A DNA stretch of 64,000 nt from Candidatus Lernaella stagnicola (GCA_030765525.1 JAVCCK010000044.1:62001-126000); one strand, 5' to 3'; shown: positions 25,100 through 34,430, counted from the stretch's first letter. Made by a program: numbers and translations. Notes: generated by a model from the sequence alone, not told the origin.

Positions 25100-26428
25100 T
25101 CAATTCGGGGCGCCGCATCCCGCATCGGCATCGTCGTCTTCATCCTCAACCGCGTCGGGTTCCTCGTCATCATCGTCGATGTCGACTCCCGCCGGCAATT
25201 CCGACAAATCATCCCACGTCAACACAGATGGCTCGATGAACGGCGAATACACTCCGTCGGCGGAGAAAGATACTCCCATCTCGCGGCGATGGGGCAGGAA
25301 ATACATCGTTTGGACCGTCGTGGACAGGAAGTAGTCCTGAACGACCGCCGCCTCGATCGCCCACATGTCCGCCAACGTCATTTGCCCGTCGAGACGATCG
25401 ATGCCGTCGATCATCGTTTCGTAGCGTCGGCATTTTTCCGCTTCACGCAGTTTGCGCAAATGGTTGGTCGAGATCACTACGTCGGGCGGCAGGCGCGGTT
25501 CGTCACTCGCCCAACGCGGCGTCGCCCCACCGTTGTCGACTTCCAGCACGAGACCGGGATCGTTTTCGCCATCGAAGGGAAACGCCAGGTTGATCGCCAC
25601 GGCGCCGCTGCGTCGGCGACGCGACACGTGGGCGATCAACTCGTCCAACTCTGTGGCGTCGCCGGTGTCGGCGTGCATGGCTTCACGCAACGCGATGCCG
25701 ACCGGCACGAACCATGGCGTGAAATTGTTTTCCCACAGCGGCACGCCGTTGTGCGCGATATTGACCAAGGCCGTCACGCCGCTTTCATTCATGCAGGAGA
25801 GACACGCGAAATAACCTGGAAACGTAACGCTGGCCACGCTTTGACCCGGCGGGTCGGTCGGCGAATAGACGACCACCAACGTGCGTTCGGGAAGCAGAAA
25901 AGGATTGGGACCGGCGGTTGTCCAATCGAGGTTGCGCACCGCGACGGTTTCTCCCCCGGCCAGCGGCTCGGCGGCGGTCGCGTCTCCCCAAGCCACCTGA
26001 GTACTGCAGCCCATCGCGCCGATATCGCCCACGGCGTTGCACAAAAGCAGGTCCGCGGCATCGAATTGCCTGCCCAACGAGGGGATGAAGGTGTCGGCCC
26101 CGGCGTCGTGCATGCCATCGATCATGCCGGTCACTTCTTCGGCATAAGGTTGCGGCATGACGAACAGCAGCGGCACGATTTCATGGACGATGTCATATAG
26201 CATCGGCGGCAGCAGGTGCAGAATGTAGCCGTGCATTAACTCGATGATTTCATCGCCCTTGATGTGCCCGTAGGCGTACCCCATTTCGTAGTGGCTTCCC
26301 CACACGTGGAGGACCTCGGTGCCGTCCACCTCGTGCAAGTAACCGTTGATCGGCGGGTCGGGTTCGGCCGCCGCAAAGCCCGCGGCGAGCAGGACAAAAC
26401 AAACGACGATTGCGGCACTTCGTTGCAT
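25100..26428 (-). CDS. Exported C45-like (acyl-CoA:6-APA acyltransferase/phospholipase-B-like) Ntn hydrolase
   Basis: 442 residues with a Sec signal (cleavage near residue 21, FAAA-EP). The mature protein shows the C45/Ntn plan: an N-terminal GSHYEMGYAYGHIKGDEI segment that is removed in the family, then GAMGCSTQVAWG, whose Cys141 would be the autoproteolysis site and nucleophile, followed by VAVRNLDWT and SVTFPGYFACLSCMNESGV. The family includes penicillin-side-chain acyltransferases, choloylglycine-like and lipid amidases; the substrate is unknown. The C-terminus is an acidic tract (about 25 Asp/Glu over 40 residues) ending GCGAPN, which recalls the Asp-rich linkers of two other exported proteins here and might be a surface-retention tail. 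It stands alone, in the same orientation as its neighbours. Confidence 0.7.
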   Translation of the reverse strand: MQRSAAIVVCFVLLAAGFAAAEPDPPINGYLHEVDGTEVLHVWGSHYEMGYAYGHIKGDEIIELMHGYILHLLPPMLYDIVHEIVPLLFVMPQPYAEEVTGMIDGMHDAGADTFIPSLGRQFDAADLLLCNAVGDIGAMGCSTQVAWGDATAAEPLAGGETVAVRNLDWTTAGPNPFLLPERTLVVVYSPTDPPGQSVASVTFPGYFACLSCMNESGVTALVNIAHNGVPLWENNFTPWFVPVGIALREAMHADTGDATELDELIAHVSRRRRSGAVAINLAFPFDGENDPGLVLEVDNGGATPRWASDEPRLPPDVVISTNHLRKLREAEKCRRYETMIDGIDRLDGQMTLADMWAIEAAVVQDYFLSTTVQTMYFLPHRREMGVSFSADGVYSPFIEPSVLTWDDLSELPAGVDIDDDDEEPDAVEDEDDDADAGCGAPN

Positions 26429-26525
26429 GGTATCCTCTGTTTGTGGGCTCGGTCGCGATGAATTTTGCCTAGTATACGGGCTCGTTGGGCGTTTCTCAAT
26501 CGTGAGCGGTCAACGTCGCCGGCCC

Positions 26526-27620
26526 TCACCACCGGAGCAAGGCAGCGACTTCGCCGAGCTTCGCCAAGGCGGGAATGGGATCGGCGTATTCCACTTCGGC
26601 GCCGGTTTGCACGGCCAGTTCGGTGACGGCCTCGATCAGCGGCACATCGAAGGCCTCGCTCGAATTGCAGGCTGGACACCCCTCGCCGATCGGCAAGAAA
26701 GTCGCACCGCAATCTCCGCAACGGCTGACTTGTTGCTGAGAATCCCGATTCACGATCAACGCCGCCGCCCGCCCTTGGCGCAAGACGTCCAGGACATCGC
26801 GCCCGCCCGCGACGGCCAAACCGCCGCGCAGGTATTCGCCCTTGATGCGGCGCCATAGGTCCGCTTCATCGCTTCGTTCGGCGGCGGTGACCAAATCGAA
26901 TATTTCGCGTTCCATGACGGTTTCGTTTTGGCGCAAATCAAGCGCCTTTTCGCCTACGACCATGCCGGCGAGTTCATGGGGCAAAGCGGCGTCGATTTCC
27001 GCGACCGCTTCCTTGCCGCCCACCAGCACGAGACGGGAAAACTCCTGCGCCTGCGCCAACGCGCGCAAATGCTCGACGACCTCGTCGGCATACCGGCCGA
27101 TCTGCTTGTCGCGGCGGCGTTCGTACCGCTGCTGCGACCACCCGCCCTTGCGCACGTGGTTTTTGATGTCGCCCCGCACGCGGCTTTCATCGACGTGACG
27201 TCCGCCGGCGACGAGGAAAATTCGCGCGACGCGGTTATCGGCAACGACCACGGCGTAATTTTCGAATTCATCGAAGGTCTCGGCCAGCGGGGAAATAAGC
27301 GGCGTGGAATCGACGTGGCATACCATGGGGACCCGCAACCGGGGAAGCGTCCAGCCGCGAAAGTAGTCGAGGGACGCGGCGGCCACGAACAGCACCGCGG
27401 TGCCGGCGGCGCGTTCATCCAGGAACGAAGCGAGTCGCGCAACGTTCGCCGCTAGGTCTTGGCTTTCAGGCCGTTCGCCGGCCAGTAGTTCGCGGTAGGC
27501 AGCCAGACGCTTTTCCAGGTCGCGTCGCTGCCCCTCGGGGCTCAGGTACACCGTCAGCACCGAACGCGTCGGCGCGACGAGTTCGGCGAGTTCTCTTAGA
27601 TCGGCAGGCATCGGGTTCAT
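26526..27620 (-). CDS. baeRF-family protein (bacterial eRF1-related)
   Basis: 364 residues; ATG with GGAGGAACGAC upstream. The order of domains matches bacterial relatives of archaeal/eukaryotic release factor 1: an N-terminal domain, a middle domain (YAVVVADNRVARIFLV) with GGWSQQRYERRRDKQI at 159-174, and a C-terminal eL30-like domain. The GGWSQ motif takes the place of the catalytic GGQ loop. Near residue 307 a zinc ribbon is visible (CGDC, then CPAC). Members are predicted to act on stalled or resting ribosomes, but no activity is established to my knowledge. It is followed downstream by the SSU of an unrelated hydrolase gene after 97 bases, so it may be monocistronic. Confidence 0.75.
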   Translation of the reverse strand: MNPMPADLRELAELVAPTRSVLTVYLSPEGQRRDLEKRLAAYRELLAGERPESQDLAANVARLASFLDERAAGTAVLFVAAASLDYFRGWTLPRLRVPMVCHVDSTPLISPLAETFDEFENYAVVVADNRVARIFLVAGGRHVDESRVRGDIKNHVRKGGWSQQRYERRRDKQIGRYADEVVEHLRALAQAQEFSRLVLVGGKEAVAEIDAALPHELAGMVVGEKALDLRQNETVMEREIFDLVTAAERSDEADLWRRIKGEYLRGGLAVAGGRDVLDVLRQGRAAALIVNRDSQQQVSRCGDCGATFLPIGEGCPACNSSEAFDVPLIEAVTELAVQTGAEVEYADPIPALAKLGEVAALLRW

Positions 27621-27676
27621 GTCGTTCCTCCGTTAGTCGGCGATTCACTTCGCGGCGCGGAATGCAGTGTAGCGGA

Positions 27677-28162
27677 CTAAGCCTTCTTCGCCCAACGCTC
27701 GACGCGGGCCGCGTAGGGCAGCCATTGCTTTTCGAACTCGGAGGCCACTTTGCCCGCTATCCTTTTCCCGACGACCGGAATCGGAATCTCGATGTCGACG
27801 GTCAGATCCATGTCGGTTTTGCCGCCCTTCTCGGTCAGACGATAGGCGCCGGAAATTGTAACGCGCTTCGCGTGCTTGCCGCCGCCCTTCCATACCCAGG
27901 TTCCGACACGCGTCGCCAGGTTCCACTGAACGATGGTCAGGTTGTGTTCCACAGTGCTTTTATCCACGCCGGTCAAGCCGATGGCATACGCGTCGACGTG
28001 GATTTCGAAGTCGTGTTCGGCGTCGGTTTGGATCAGATCCCTGATTTCCACGTTCAGCGCGTCACGGCTTTTTTCGCTTTCCTCGATCATTTCCGGGTTG
28101 CGAATCGCGGCCATAACGGCTTCGACCGGGGCATCGATGGTAAAGGTTCCGGAGATTTGCAC
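27677..28162 (-). CDS. SRPBCC/START-like fold protein (DUF2505- or CoxG-like)
   Basis: 161 residues from a GTG at 28162, which has AGAAAGGA eight bases upstream. The frame is open for 61 more codons, but that part looks non-coding. Residues begin with VQISGTFTIDAPVEAVMAAIRN and end with PVVGKRIAGKVASEFEKQW, the usual start strand and long C-terminal helix of polyketide-cyclase/SRPBCC proteins. The middle has alternating strands and a basic GGGKHAKRV loop. Such folds hold hydrophobic ligands; nothing narrows the ligand. It precedes the baeRF gene by 56 bases on the same strand and could share its transcript. Confidence 0.65.
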   Translation of the reverse strand: MQISGTFTIDAPVEAVMAAIRNPEMIEESEKSRDALNVEIRDLIQTDAEHDFEIHVDAYAIGLTGVDKSTVEHNLTIVQWNLATRVGTWVWKGGGKHAKRVTISGAYRLTEKGGKTDMDLTVDIEIPIPVVGKRIAGKVASEFEKQWLPYAARVERWAKKA

Positions 28163-28790
28163 AGCTCGTTTCCTTTCTGCTGATTTCGGTGCCGGATGGA
28201 GTCCCAACAAACCGCCTATTGATAACACAATTTCGCCGTCGATTTCACGGTCGTTCCACAGCATGGTTGATAATGGGATTCTTGCGGGAGTCGGTCGCCC
28301 CGTACCGCCTTCGTTCGCGTTTAAAAAACAGAACGGACGCGACATACGCCGCGCCCGCCCCTGACTCCTAAAGGGTAACCGTTACCGGTCCAATGGAGGG
28401 AAAGATCCTATCTTCTCTACCCATTCTCCAAAAAACGAATCTCTTTTTAAGAGCGTTCGACCGTGTCGCCACGACCAACTGGGAGCAGACGGGTAACCGC
28501 CTGCTCCCCGCCTTCCTACCGCAGGAATCCAATTCGCCGTCGCGTGTCCGATACGATTTACTCGTTTTTTGTGCAATCACCGTTCCACGTTCCGGGACAA
28601 AAGAATAACTGTCGGATAATTCCTGTTATTTTCTTGATTGTGCGAACGCCGGCTCGAATCAAACCCTCATAACAAAAGTGATTGATCTCGAGCTGTGGCC
28701 AAGATTCGATTTTGTTCTCAATAGTTATTTTTTATTGCGAAAGCAGAGGTATAACTTTTGTCATATCCCTTTTGACACGTAGTATTGCGG
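28163..28790. other. Long AT-richer intergenic region with several hairpins
   Basis: 628 bases without a convincing gene, visibly richer in A and T from about 28395 onward than its surroundings. I see a 13-base palindrome GGTAACCGTTACC at 28379-28391 (6-base arms), a CTCTT/AAGAG hairpin at 28441-28453, the strong hairpin at 28481-28508 and an AATAAC/GTTATT stem at 28604-28630 followed by TTCTT. GGGTAACCG occurs both in the palindrome and in the loop of the strong hairpin. The region must contain the promoter of the SRPBCC gene and the end of the hydrogenase/regulator transcript. It may hold a small RNA. Confidence 0.5.
28481..28508 (+). ncRNA. Strong hairpin with GUAA tetraloop, possible small structured RNA
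   Basis: GGGAGCAG pairs perfectly with CTGCTCCC. Inside, after an A/C mismatch, CGG pairs with CCG around GTAA, a GNRA-type tetraloop if read on the plus strand. No T-run follows, so it is not a simple terminator. The GNRA loop would favour transcription from the plus strand, opposite to both neighbouring genes. I recognise no known riboswitch or RNA family. Confidence 0.3.
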
Positions 28791-30209
28791 CTAGTCCAGC
28801 TGGCGCTTGATCGCTTTGCTCAGCCCGGGTTGCGAGATTCCCAACAATTTCGCGGCGAGAGTCTGGTTCTGTCCGGCACGCCGCATGGCTTCGTCGATGA
28901 GTAATTGCTGCGCCTTTTTAAGGGTGGGTAGCTGTTCAAAAAGCGCGAAGGGACTCTGCCCCTGAGCGACTTCCGGCGGCGGCATTTCACCTTGGGCGCT
29001 ACGTCTTTTATCAATGTATTCGCTGATTTGTTTCATCGACAGCATGCGCGATTTATGGCGGCTCACGGCATCCAGGATCATCGATTCAAGTTCGCGAACA
29101 TTCCCGGGAAAATGGTATGTGGCCAGAAGTGAATTCAGTTCGCGCGGCGGTGTCGGCTTGGGTTTGTTCAATTCGTCCGCCGCTTTCTGGAGAAAATGGT
29201 CGACCAGCAACGGCAGGTCGTCGAGCCGGTCGATCAGGGGCGGGATATGAACGTGATGCGTTTGTAGGCGGTAGAAGAGATCGCTACGAAACGCGCCTTC
29301 GGCTTTCATTTTCTCCAAGTCGCGATTGGTGGCCACGATGATTCGGGCGTTGGACTGCCGCGGCACGTCGGCGCCCAGCGGGAAGAATTCGCGCTCCTGC
29401 AATAGGCGCAGCAACTTGACCTGGCTTTCCGGCCGCAATTCGCCGATCTCGTCCAGGAAGAGCGTGCCCTTGGCAGCCGCTTGCACGAGGCCGTCACGGG
29501 CGCGGTCGGCGCCGGTATACGAGCCCCGCAAATGTCCGAATAACGTGTCGGAGAACATGTTGTCGTCCAGACCCGAAACGTTCACCGTAATCATCTCGCC
29601 GGTGGCTTTGCTGCACCGGTGAAGGGCCCGTGCGATCAGTTCCTTGCCGACGCCCGTCTCGCCGGTGATAAGAACCGGCATCGAGGATTGCGCGATGGTC
29701 TCCACGTACTGGAAGATTGATTGCATCTGTGCGTTTCGGCAGATAATTCCGGCAAAGGCTTCTGGATTTTCCAAATCACCGGCCAACACGCGCTTACGAA
29801 AAGACAAGTATTCGCGGCGCAATTCCCTTAGTTCGATGGCGCGTTTCACGCCGGTGACCAGCCGGCCCTCTTCCACGGGTTTGACCATGTAGTCGAAAGC
29901 CCCGGCTTTGATGCACTTCACGGCCGTGTCGACATCATCGACGCCCGTGACGACGATCACCGGCAGGTCCGCATACTGCGCGACGATTTCGTGCAATAGT
30001 TTCTCGCCCGATTTTCCCGGCATCGACAAATCCAACAACACGACGCTGTATTCCTGTTCGGCCAGTAGGCCCATCACCTCGGCGCTGTTTTGGCAGCCTA
30101 CCGTTCGCGTGAGACCTGCTGTTTCCAGCGTGAATGTGAATCCGTTAATCGCGGCGATCTCGTCATCCACGATCAGAATCGGCAGGCTTGGATACGCCGT
30201 ATGCGGCAT
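28791..30209 (-). CDS. NtrC-family sigma-54-dependent response regulator
   Basis: 472 residues in three domains. The receiver (residues 8-125) has acidic DDE, phospho-acceptor Asp60, Thr88 and Lys110. The AAA+ domain (about 155-390) has Walker A GETGVGKE and Walker B LFLDEIGEL. A Fis-type helix-turn-helix ends the protein (AMRRAGQNQTLAAKLLGISQPGLSK). The sigma-54 contact loop, normally GAFTGA, reads GSYTGA; Tyr for Phe is tolerated in some activators, but the Ala-to-Ser change is less usual. It is the last gene of the rex-hyd-kinase series and starts one base from the stop of the nine-PAS kinase, its likely partner. When phosphorylated it should activate sigma-54 promoters; I could not find a convincing -24/-12 element inside the window. 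Confidence 0.9.
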   Translation of the reverse strand: MPHTAYPSLPILIVDDEIAAINGFTFTLETAGLTRTVGCQNSAEVMGLLAEQEYSVVLLDLSMPGKSGEKLLHEIVAQYADLPVIVVTGVDDVDTAVKCIKAGAFDYMVKPVEEGRLVTGVKRAIELRELRREYLSFRKRVLAGDLENPEAFAGIICRNAQMQSIFQYVETIAQSSMPVLITGETGVGKELIARALHRCSKATGEMITVNVSGLDDNMFSDTLFGHLRGSYTGADRARDGLVQAAAKGTLFLDEIGELRPESQVKLLRLLQEREFFPLGADVPRQSNARIIVATNRDLEKMKAEGAFRSDLFYRLQTHHVHIPPLIDRLDDLPLLVDHFLQKAADELNKPKPTPPRELNSLLATYHFPGNVRELESMILDAVSRHKSRMLSMKQISEYIDKRRSAQGEMPPPEVAQGQSPFALFEQLPTLKKAQQLLIDEAMRRAGQNQTLAAKLLGISQPGLSKAIKRQLD

Positions 30210-33200
30210 CTACGCTTCCCCCTTCCGGTGGGCCGGTTTCATCGGCGGCAGCGTGACGGTCGCCACGGTCCCCCGCATCGGTTTGCTTTCGAATTCCAAC
30301 CGGCCGTTGTGATCGGCGACGATCTTGGCACTGATCGACAGCCCCAAGCCGGTGCCGCCGGCGCTGCGTTTGGTCGTGAAGAAGGGATCGATGATGTGGA
30401 CCAGATCTTCCTCGGCGATGCCGACGCCGCCGTCTTTGACTTCAATCGTAATATCGCCTTTCGGATTCTCGTGCGTTGATAGGACGATGGGCGTTTCGTC
30501 GTCGGCGACCGCCTGACACGCGTTTTGCAGCAGATTGATCACGACCTGCTCCAAACGCTGAAAACTGCCTTGGACCGACGGCAAATCGTCGCCGTACTCC
30601 ACGCGAAATTCGTGCGTGGCGTTCTTGATCATGTTTTGCAGCAATTCGATGGCCGAGCGGACGACCTCGTTGACCTCCACCGGCTGTTTGACCTGACTCG
30701 GTCGACCGCCGGCGTAGTCGCGCAATTCATCGACAATCGCCTTGATGCGCTTGCTCCCTTCAATAATGTTGACGAACATGATCGCCATCTGTTCGCGTCG
30801 CACCGAGTAGTTGCGACCCGCCAGTAAAAAATCGCCGTGTTCTTCACAGTAGCGATCCAGCAGCGGCAGCACATCGTGACAGATGGTCCGCAAGGGGCCG
30901 ACGTTGGCCACGATAAACTGGTTCGGATTGTTGATTTCGTGCGCCACGCCGGAGACAAGATGGCCCAGGGTGATCATTTTGTCGGCCTGGATCATCTGCT
31001 GCTCGTGCATACGCGCCGCTTCCTCCGCGCGATGTTGTTGCGTGATTTCGTCGCCGACCTCTACCACGCCCACCACGGCCCCCGTTTCGTCCAGTACCGG
31101 GTTCGATTCAATACGCCACACACGGGAGTCGCCCATCGAATAGACATCGGCTCGCTGCGGCCTCCCGGTCGATAGCGCCAGGCGTGTCGGGCAGCAATCA
31201 CAGACATGTCGGCGTTCCAACCAGATTTCACTGCACTGGCGGCCCACCATCTCGTCGGCCGGCATTCCATTGCGGTCCAAGGCCGCTTGATTGGCCCACA
31301 CGACGCGCAAATCGCCGTCCAAGTGGACGATCTCTTCGGACACCGAACTGAGGATCAGCGCTTTCTCCGCTTCGGAATCGCGAAGCGCCTGCTCGAAACG
31401 CCGGCGTGTGGTGATGTCCTCCGCCGCGCCGTACATGCGCACCGCACGCCCCTCTTTCTGCTCGATGATCGGCCGGCCGGTCAATCGCAGCCAGCGTACT
31501 TCGCCCGTCTTCGTTTTGATGCGTAATTCGGTCGTGTCCGCGTTGCCGGACATCAAGCGCTCGGCATGGGCCACCGCTAAGTGGGCGTCGTCGGGGTGAA
31601 CGATACGTTGCCACGACGCGGTAAACGAGATGTCTTCCGGCGCGTAGCCGGTCGTGCGGTAGAAGGCTTCGGTGACCCATTCAAAGACTGGTTCACCATC
31701 GTCGGAAATCCGCAAAGAATAGGCGTAATCGGAGGTCATTTCGGAAATGATGCGGTACCGCTCTTCGCTAAGCTGTAACGCTTGTTCGGCCCGCTTTCGT
31801 TCGGTGATATCCACCGCGACACCGATGAGCGCCTCGACCTCTCCGCGTTCGTTCCGCAGTGTGTTAATTGACAAATCAGCCCAAATCGCGCAGCCGTCAC
31901 GCCGCACGAAACGGAGCTCTAAGCGCATATCGGCGAGCACGCCGTCCAGTAGTTGCTGCGCCCGCTCGCGGCCCAGTTCACGGTCTTCGGCGGGCAGCAC
32001 GTCTTCGATTAGTAACCGCAGTACATCATCCCGCGAGTATTGCATCACCTCCAACCACTTGTTATTGACCTGCACGAAACGCTGTTCGTGATCGATAACG
32101 CAGATCGCGGTGGCCGCGTTGTTGAAAATCGCCTGCAGCCTTTCCTGGCTGCGGCGTATCTCGTTGCCGGCCCATTTTCGTTCGCTGATGTCGCGGATCA
32201 ACGCCAGCGCCGCCGGTTCGCCTTCGTAGTCGATCGGCACAACGACGGCCTCGACGTCGATCACCGAGCCATCCAAGCGCACACCCCGCGTCTCGGTCGG
32301 CAGTACCTTGCGGCGCTCATTGAAAATGACGGACCAGCGTTGGGCGATGATCTCCCGATCCTCCGGATGAACGACGTCCATCACGTTGTGCCCCAACAAA
32401 TCTCGCGGCTTCTCGGCGCCGTACAGCTTTGCGGCCGCGGGATTGACGAACAAAAATTCGCCGTTTCGGTGCACGATGATCGCCTCGGGCGACCACTCGA
32501 TCAGCATGCGATAGCGTTCTTCGCTTTCTTCCAAGGCGCGCCGCGCATGGTGGATATCGGTCAGATCCGTAACGACGACGAGGCGGTTGAGCAAATCCGG
32601 GGGGTCGGCCATCGAGACGAACTGGCATCGCACAAATCGCTTTTCCCCGTCTTTACGTTCCACCCAAAGCAGCAATTGCGCGGGCAGTTCGCCTTTTTCG
32701 CGCACCTGCCGAACGAATTGTATGAGCCGTTCGTGCTCTTCGGGCACCATCGCCGCCAGAACGCCGAACCCGCGCAACTCTTCGTGCGTGCGGCCGGAAA
32801 TCTGCTGCACTTCGCGGTTGGTGTATACGACTTCGCCGTTCGACACGAGGATAATTCCCACCGGGGCGTTTTCGGCGATGCTGCGGAAACGTCTTTCGCT
32901 CAACGCCATGGCGCGCTCGGCCTCGCGTCGCTCGGTTTCGTCGTGCGAGAACACCCCGACTTTGACCACGCCGCCTTTCTCGTCCCGCACTGGATATACG
33001 GAGTGCGAGTAGAAATGGCCGTTGACCTCGTCTTGGTAATAAACCGGTCGCCCTGTTTCGAGCACTTCGGCAAAATGCTTGCGGCGCGATTTGACAACCG
33101 GAGCGGGTGTCAAGTCGAACAGGTTTCGGCCGAAGTATGTGTTGGCGTCGCCCCCTTGTTGTTGCAGGAATTGCCGATTGACCGCCTCAATCGCCCCGCC

Positions 33201-34430
33201 GCGATCGACCAGCAGCGCGATATCGTGGGTGGCGTTTAGTAGCGTGCGCAGGGCCGATTCGCTTTCTCGCAAGGCGGAGACGGCGCGACGGCGTTCGGTG
33301 ACGTCGATCGTGTGCACCAGCGTGTACGGGTCGCCGCCGGCCTCGCTGTACTCGGTTGCGCTGAATTCCAGCGTGCGAATCTCGCCGTCCCGGCACAACA
33401 CGTCCGCAGCATGCCGCTCGGTCGGGTCGATACCTTCGTGTCGCAGCCCAAAGAGTTCCAACAACTCCTCGCGGGCAGCCGGTGCAATAAACTCGGTCAG
33501 ATGGCGGCCGATCATTTCCCGAACCTCGTATCCGAGCACCTCCGCCATGCGGCCGTTCGCGTATATCAAATCTCCTCGGTCATCGAGCACGGCGATCCCT
33601 GCGACTGGGCTTTCGACGACCTGCCGAAAACGCTCTTCACTCGCGCGCAGTTCGGACTCTTTCTCTTTTCGATCCGTGATATCTCGCGTAATACCCACGG
33701 CGCCGACCACATTGCCCTCATTATCGAAGAGCGGGTTGGCGGTCAGTTCCACTTGGATGACGCGGCCGTCTTTGCACTGATGGAGGACTTCGGCCCGCCA
33801 TCCCTTTCGCCGCCTTCGTGATTCTCCGGTCCCCGGAATGACCGCATCGGCGTGCCGCCGCATTTCACCGATCGCTTCCTCGGACATGAACAGCCCGAGC
33901 CCACCGGCGACGATCTCCGCCTCCGTGTATCCGAGCATCCTTCTTGCCGAAGGGCTGCAAAACGTGAGGTTTAAGTCGGTATCGACCTGCCAGATGATGT
34001 CGGGGACTTTGTCGGCAACCAAGCGGCACCGCGATTCACTTTCCCGCAGCGCTTGCTCGATTTTTTTTCTTGTCGTGATGTCGCGCGCTATGACGATATG
34101 GCCGCGCCCTTCGAAGCCGACCGGCGACAGCCGTTTCACGGACCATTCCACGGCAATACGGGCGCCGTTTCCGTTCGGGAGATAATACTCGCCGGTCCAC
34201 TTCCCCGTGCGCTCCACGCGCCGCAGTATTTTTTGCCACTCGTCGACGCCGGCCAGCGGAACGACTTCGGGCATGCCGAGGCCGATCATGTCCGCCGCCT
34301 TCCGTTCCAACATTCCTTCGGCGGCTTCGTTGCAAAAAACCACACCGGTTTCGTCCATCGAAACGAGTACGGCGTCGTCGATGAAATTGAAACCCTGCAA
34401 AAACGAAGCTAGTTTCCTGGCGTCCGACAT
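30210..34430 (-). CDS. Soluble sensor histidine kinase with nine PAS domains
   Basis: 1406 residues from the ATG at 34430 (GGGGAGAGA upstream); a TTG start 36 bases further up is less likely. Nine PAS/PAC units of about 120-130 residues follow in series, each ending in a DITxRK-like motif and a short ESEERF-type coiled linker. A HisKA domain (SGVAHEINNPN, the phosphorylated His) and a HATPase_c domain (N box NLLQNACQAV, GGVGI, FFTTKRSAGGTGLGLS) complete it. No membrane helix is present, so it senses cytoplasmic signals. The ninth PAS has a Cys cluster, HVCDCCPT, which could bind metal or a redox centre. It is co-transcribed between the receiver-kinase and the NtrC-type regulator and has no receiver of its own. 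Confidence 0.88.
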   Translation of the reverse strand: MSDARKLASFLQGFNFIDDAVLVSMDETGVVFCNEAAEGMLERKAADMIGLGMPEVVPLAGVDEWQKILRRVERTGKWTGEYYLPNGNGARIAVEWSVKRLSPVGFEGRGHIVIARDITTRKKIEQALRESESRCRLVADKVPDIIWQVDTDLNLTFCSPSARRMLGYTEAEIVAGGLGLFMSEEAIGEMRRHADAVIPGTGESRRRRKGWRAEVLHQCKDGRVIQVELTANPLFDNEGNVVGAVGITRDITDRKEKESELRASEERFRQVVESPVAGIAVLDDRGDLIYANGRMAEVLGYEVREMIGRHLTEFIAPAAREELLELFGLRHEGIDPTERHAADVLCRDGEIRTLEFSATEYSEAGGDPYTLVHTIDVTERRRAVSALRESESALRTLLNATHDIALLVDRGGAIEAVNRQFLQQQGGDANTYFGRNLFDLTPAPVVKSRRKHFAEVLETGRPVYYQDEVNGHFYSHSVYPVRDEKGGVVKVGVFSHDETERREAERAMALSERRFRSIAENAPVGIILVSNGEVVYTNREVQQISGRTHEELRGFGVLAAMVPEEHERLIQFVRQVREKGELPAQLLLWVERKDGEKRFVRCQFVSMADPPDLLNRLVVVTDLTDIHHARRALEESEERYRMLIEWSPEAIIVHRNGEFLFVNPAAAKLYGAEKPRDLLGHNVMDVVHPEDREIIAQRWSVIFNERRKVLPTETRGVRLDGSVIDVEAVVVPIDYEGEPAALALIRDISERKWAGNEIRRSQERLQAIFNNAATAICVIDHEQRFVQVNNKWLEVMQYSRDDVLRLLIEDVLPAEDRELGRERAQQLLDGVLADMRLELRFVRRDGCAIWADLSINTLRNERGEVEALIGVAVDITERKRAEQALQLSEERYRIISEMTSDYAYSLRISDDGEPVFEWVTEAFYRTTGYAPEDISFTASWQRIVHPDDAHLAVAHAERLMSGNADTTELRIKTKTGEVRWLRLTGRPIIEQKEGRAVRMYGAAEDITTRRRFEQALRDSEAEKALILSSVSEEIVHLDGDLRVVWANQAALDRNGMPADEMVGRQCSEIWLERRHVCDCCPTRLALSTGRPQRADVYSMGDSRVWRIESNPVLDETGAVVGVVEVGDEITQQHRAEEAARMHEQQMIQADKMITLGHLVSGVAHEINNPNQFIVANVGPLRTICHDVLPLLDRYCEEHGDFLLAGRNYSVRREQMAIMFVNIIEGSKRIKAIVDELRDYAGGRPSQVKQPVEVNEVVRSAIELLQNMIKNATHEFRVEYGDDLPSVQGSFQRLEQVVINLLQNACQAVADDETPIVLSTHENPKGDITIEVKDGGVGIAEEDLVHIIDPFFTTKRSAGGTGLGLSISAKIVADHNGRLEFESKPMRGTVATVTLPPMKPAHRKGEA

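Noticed and set aside
25031-26200. A 389-codon plus-strand frame antisense to the C45-like gene
   Set aside because: His/Arg-rich with no domain or ribosome site; the opposite strand has a signal peptide and the C45 motifs.
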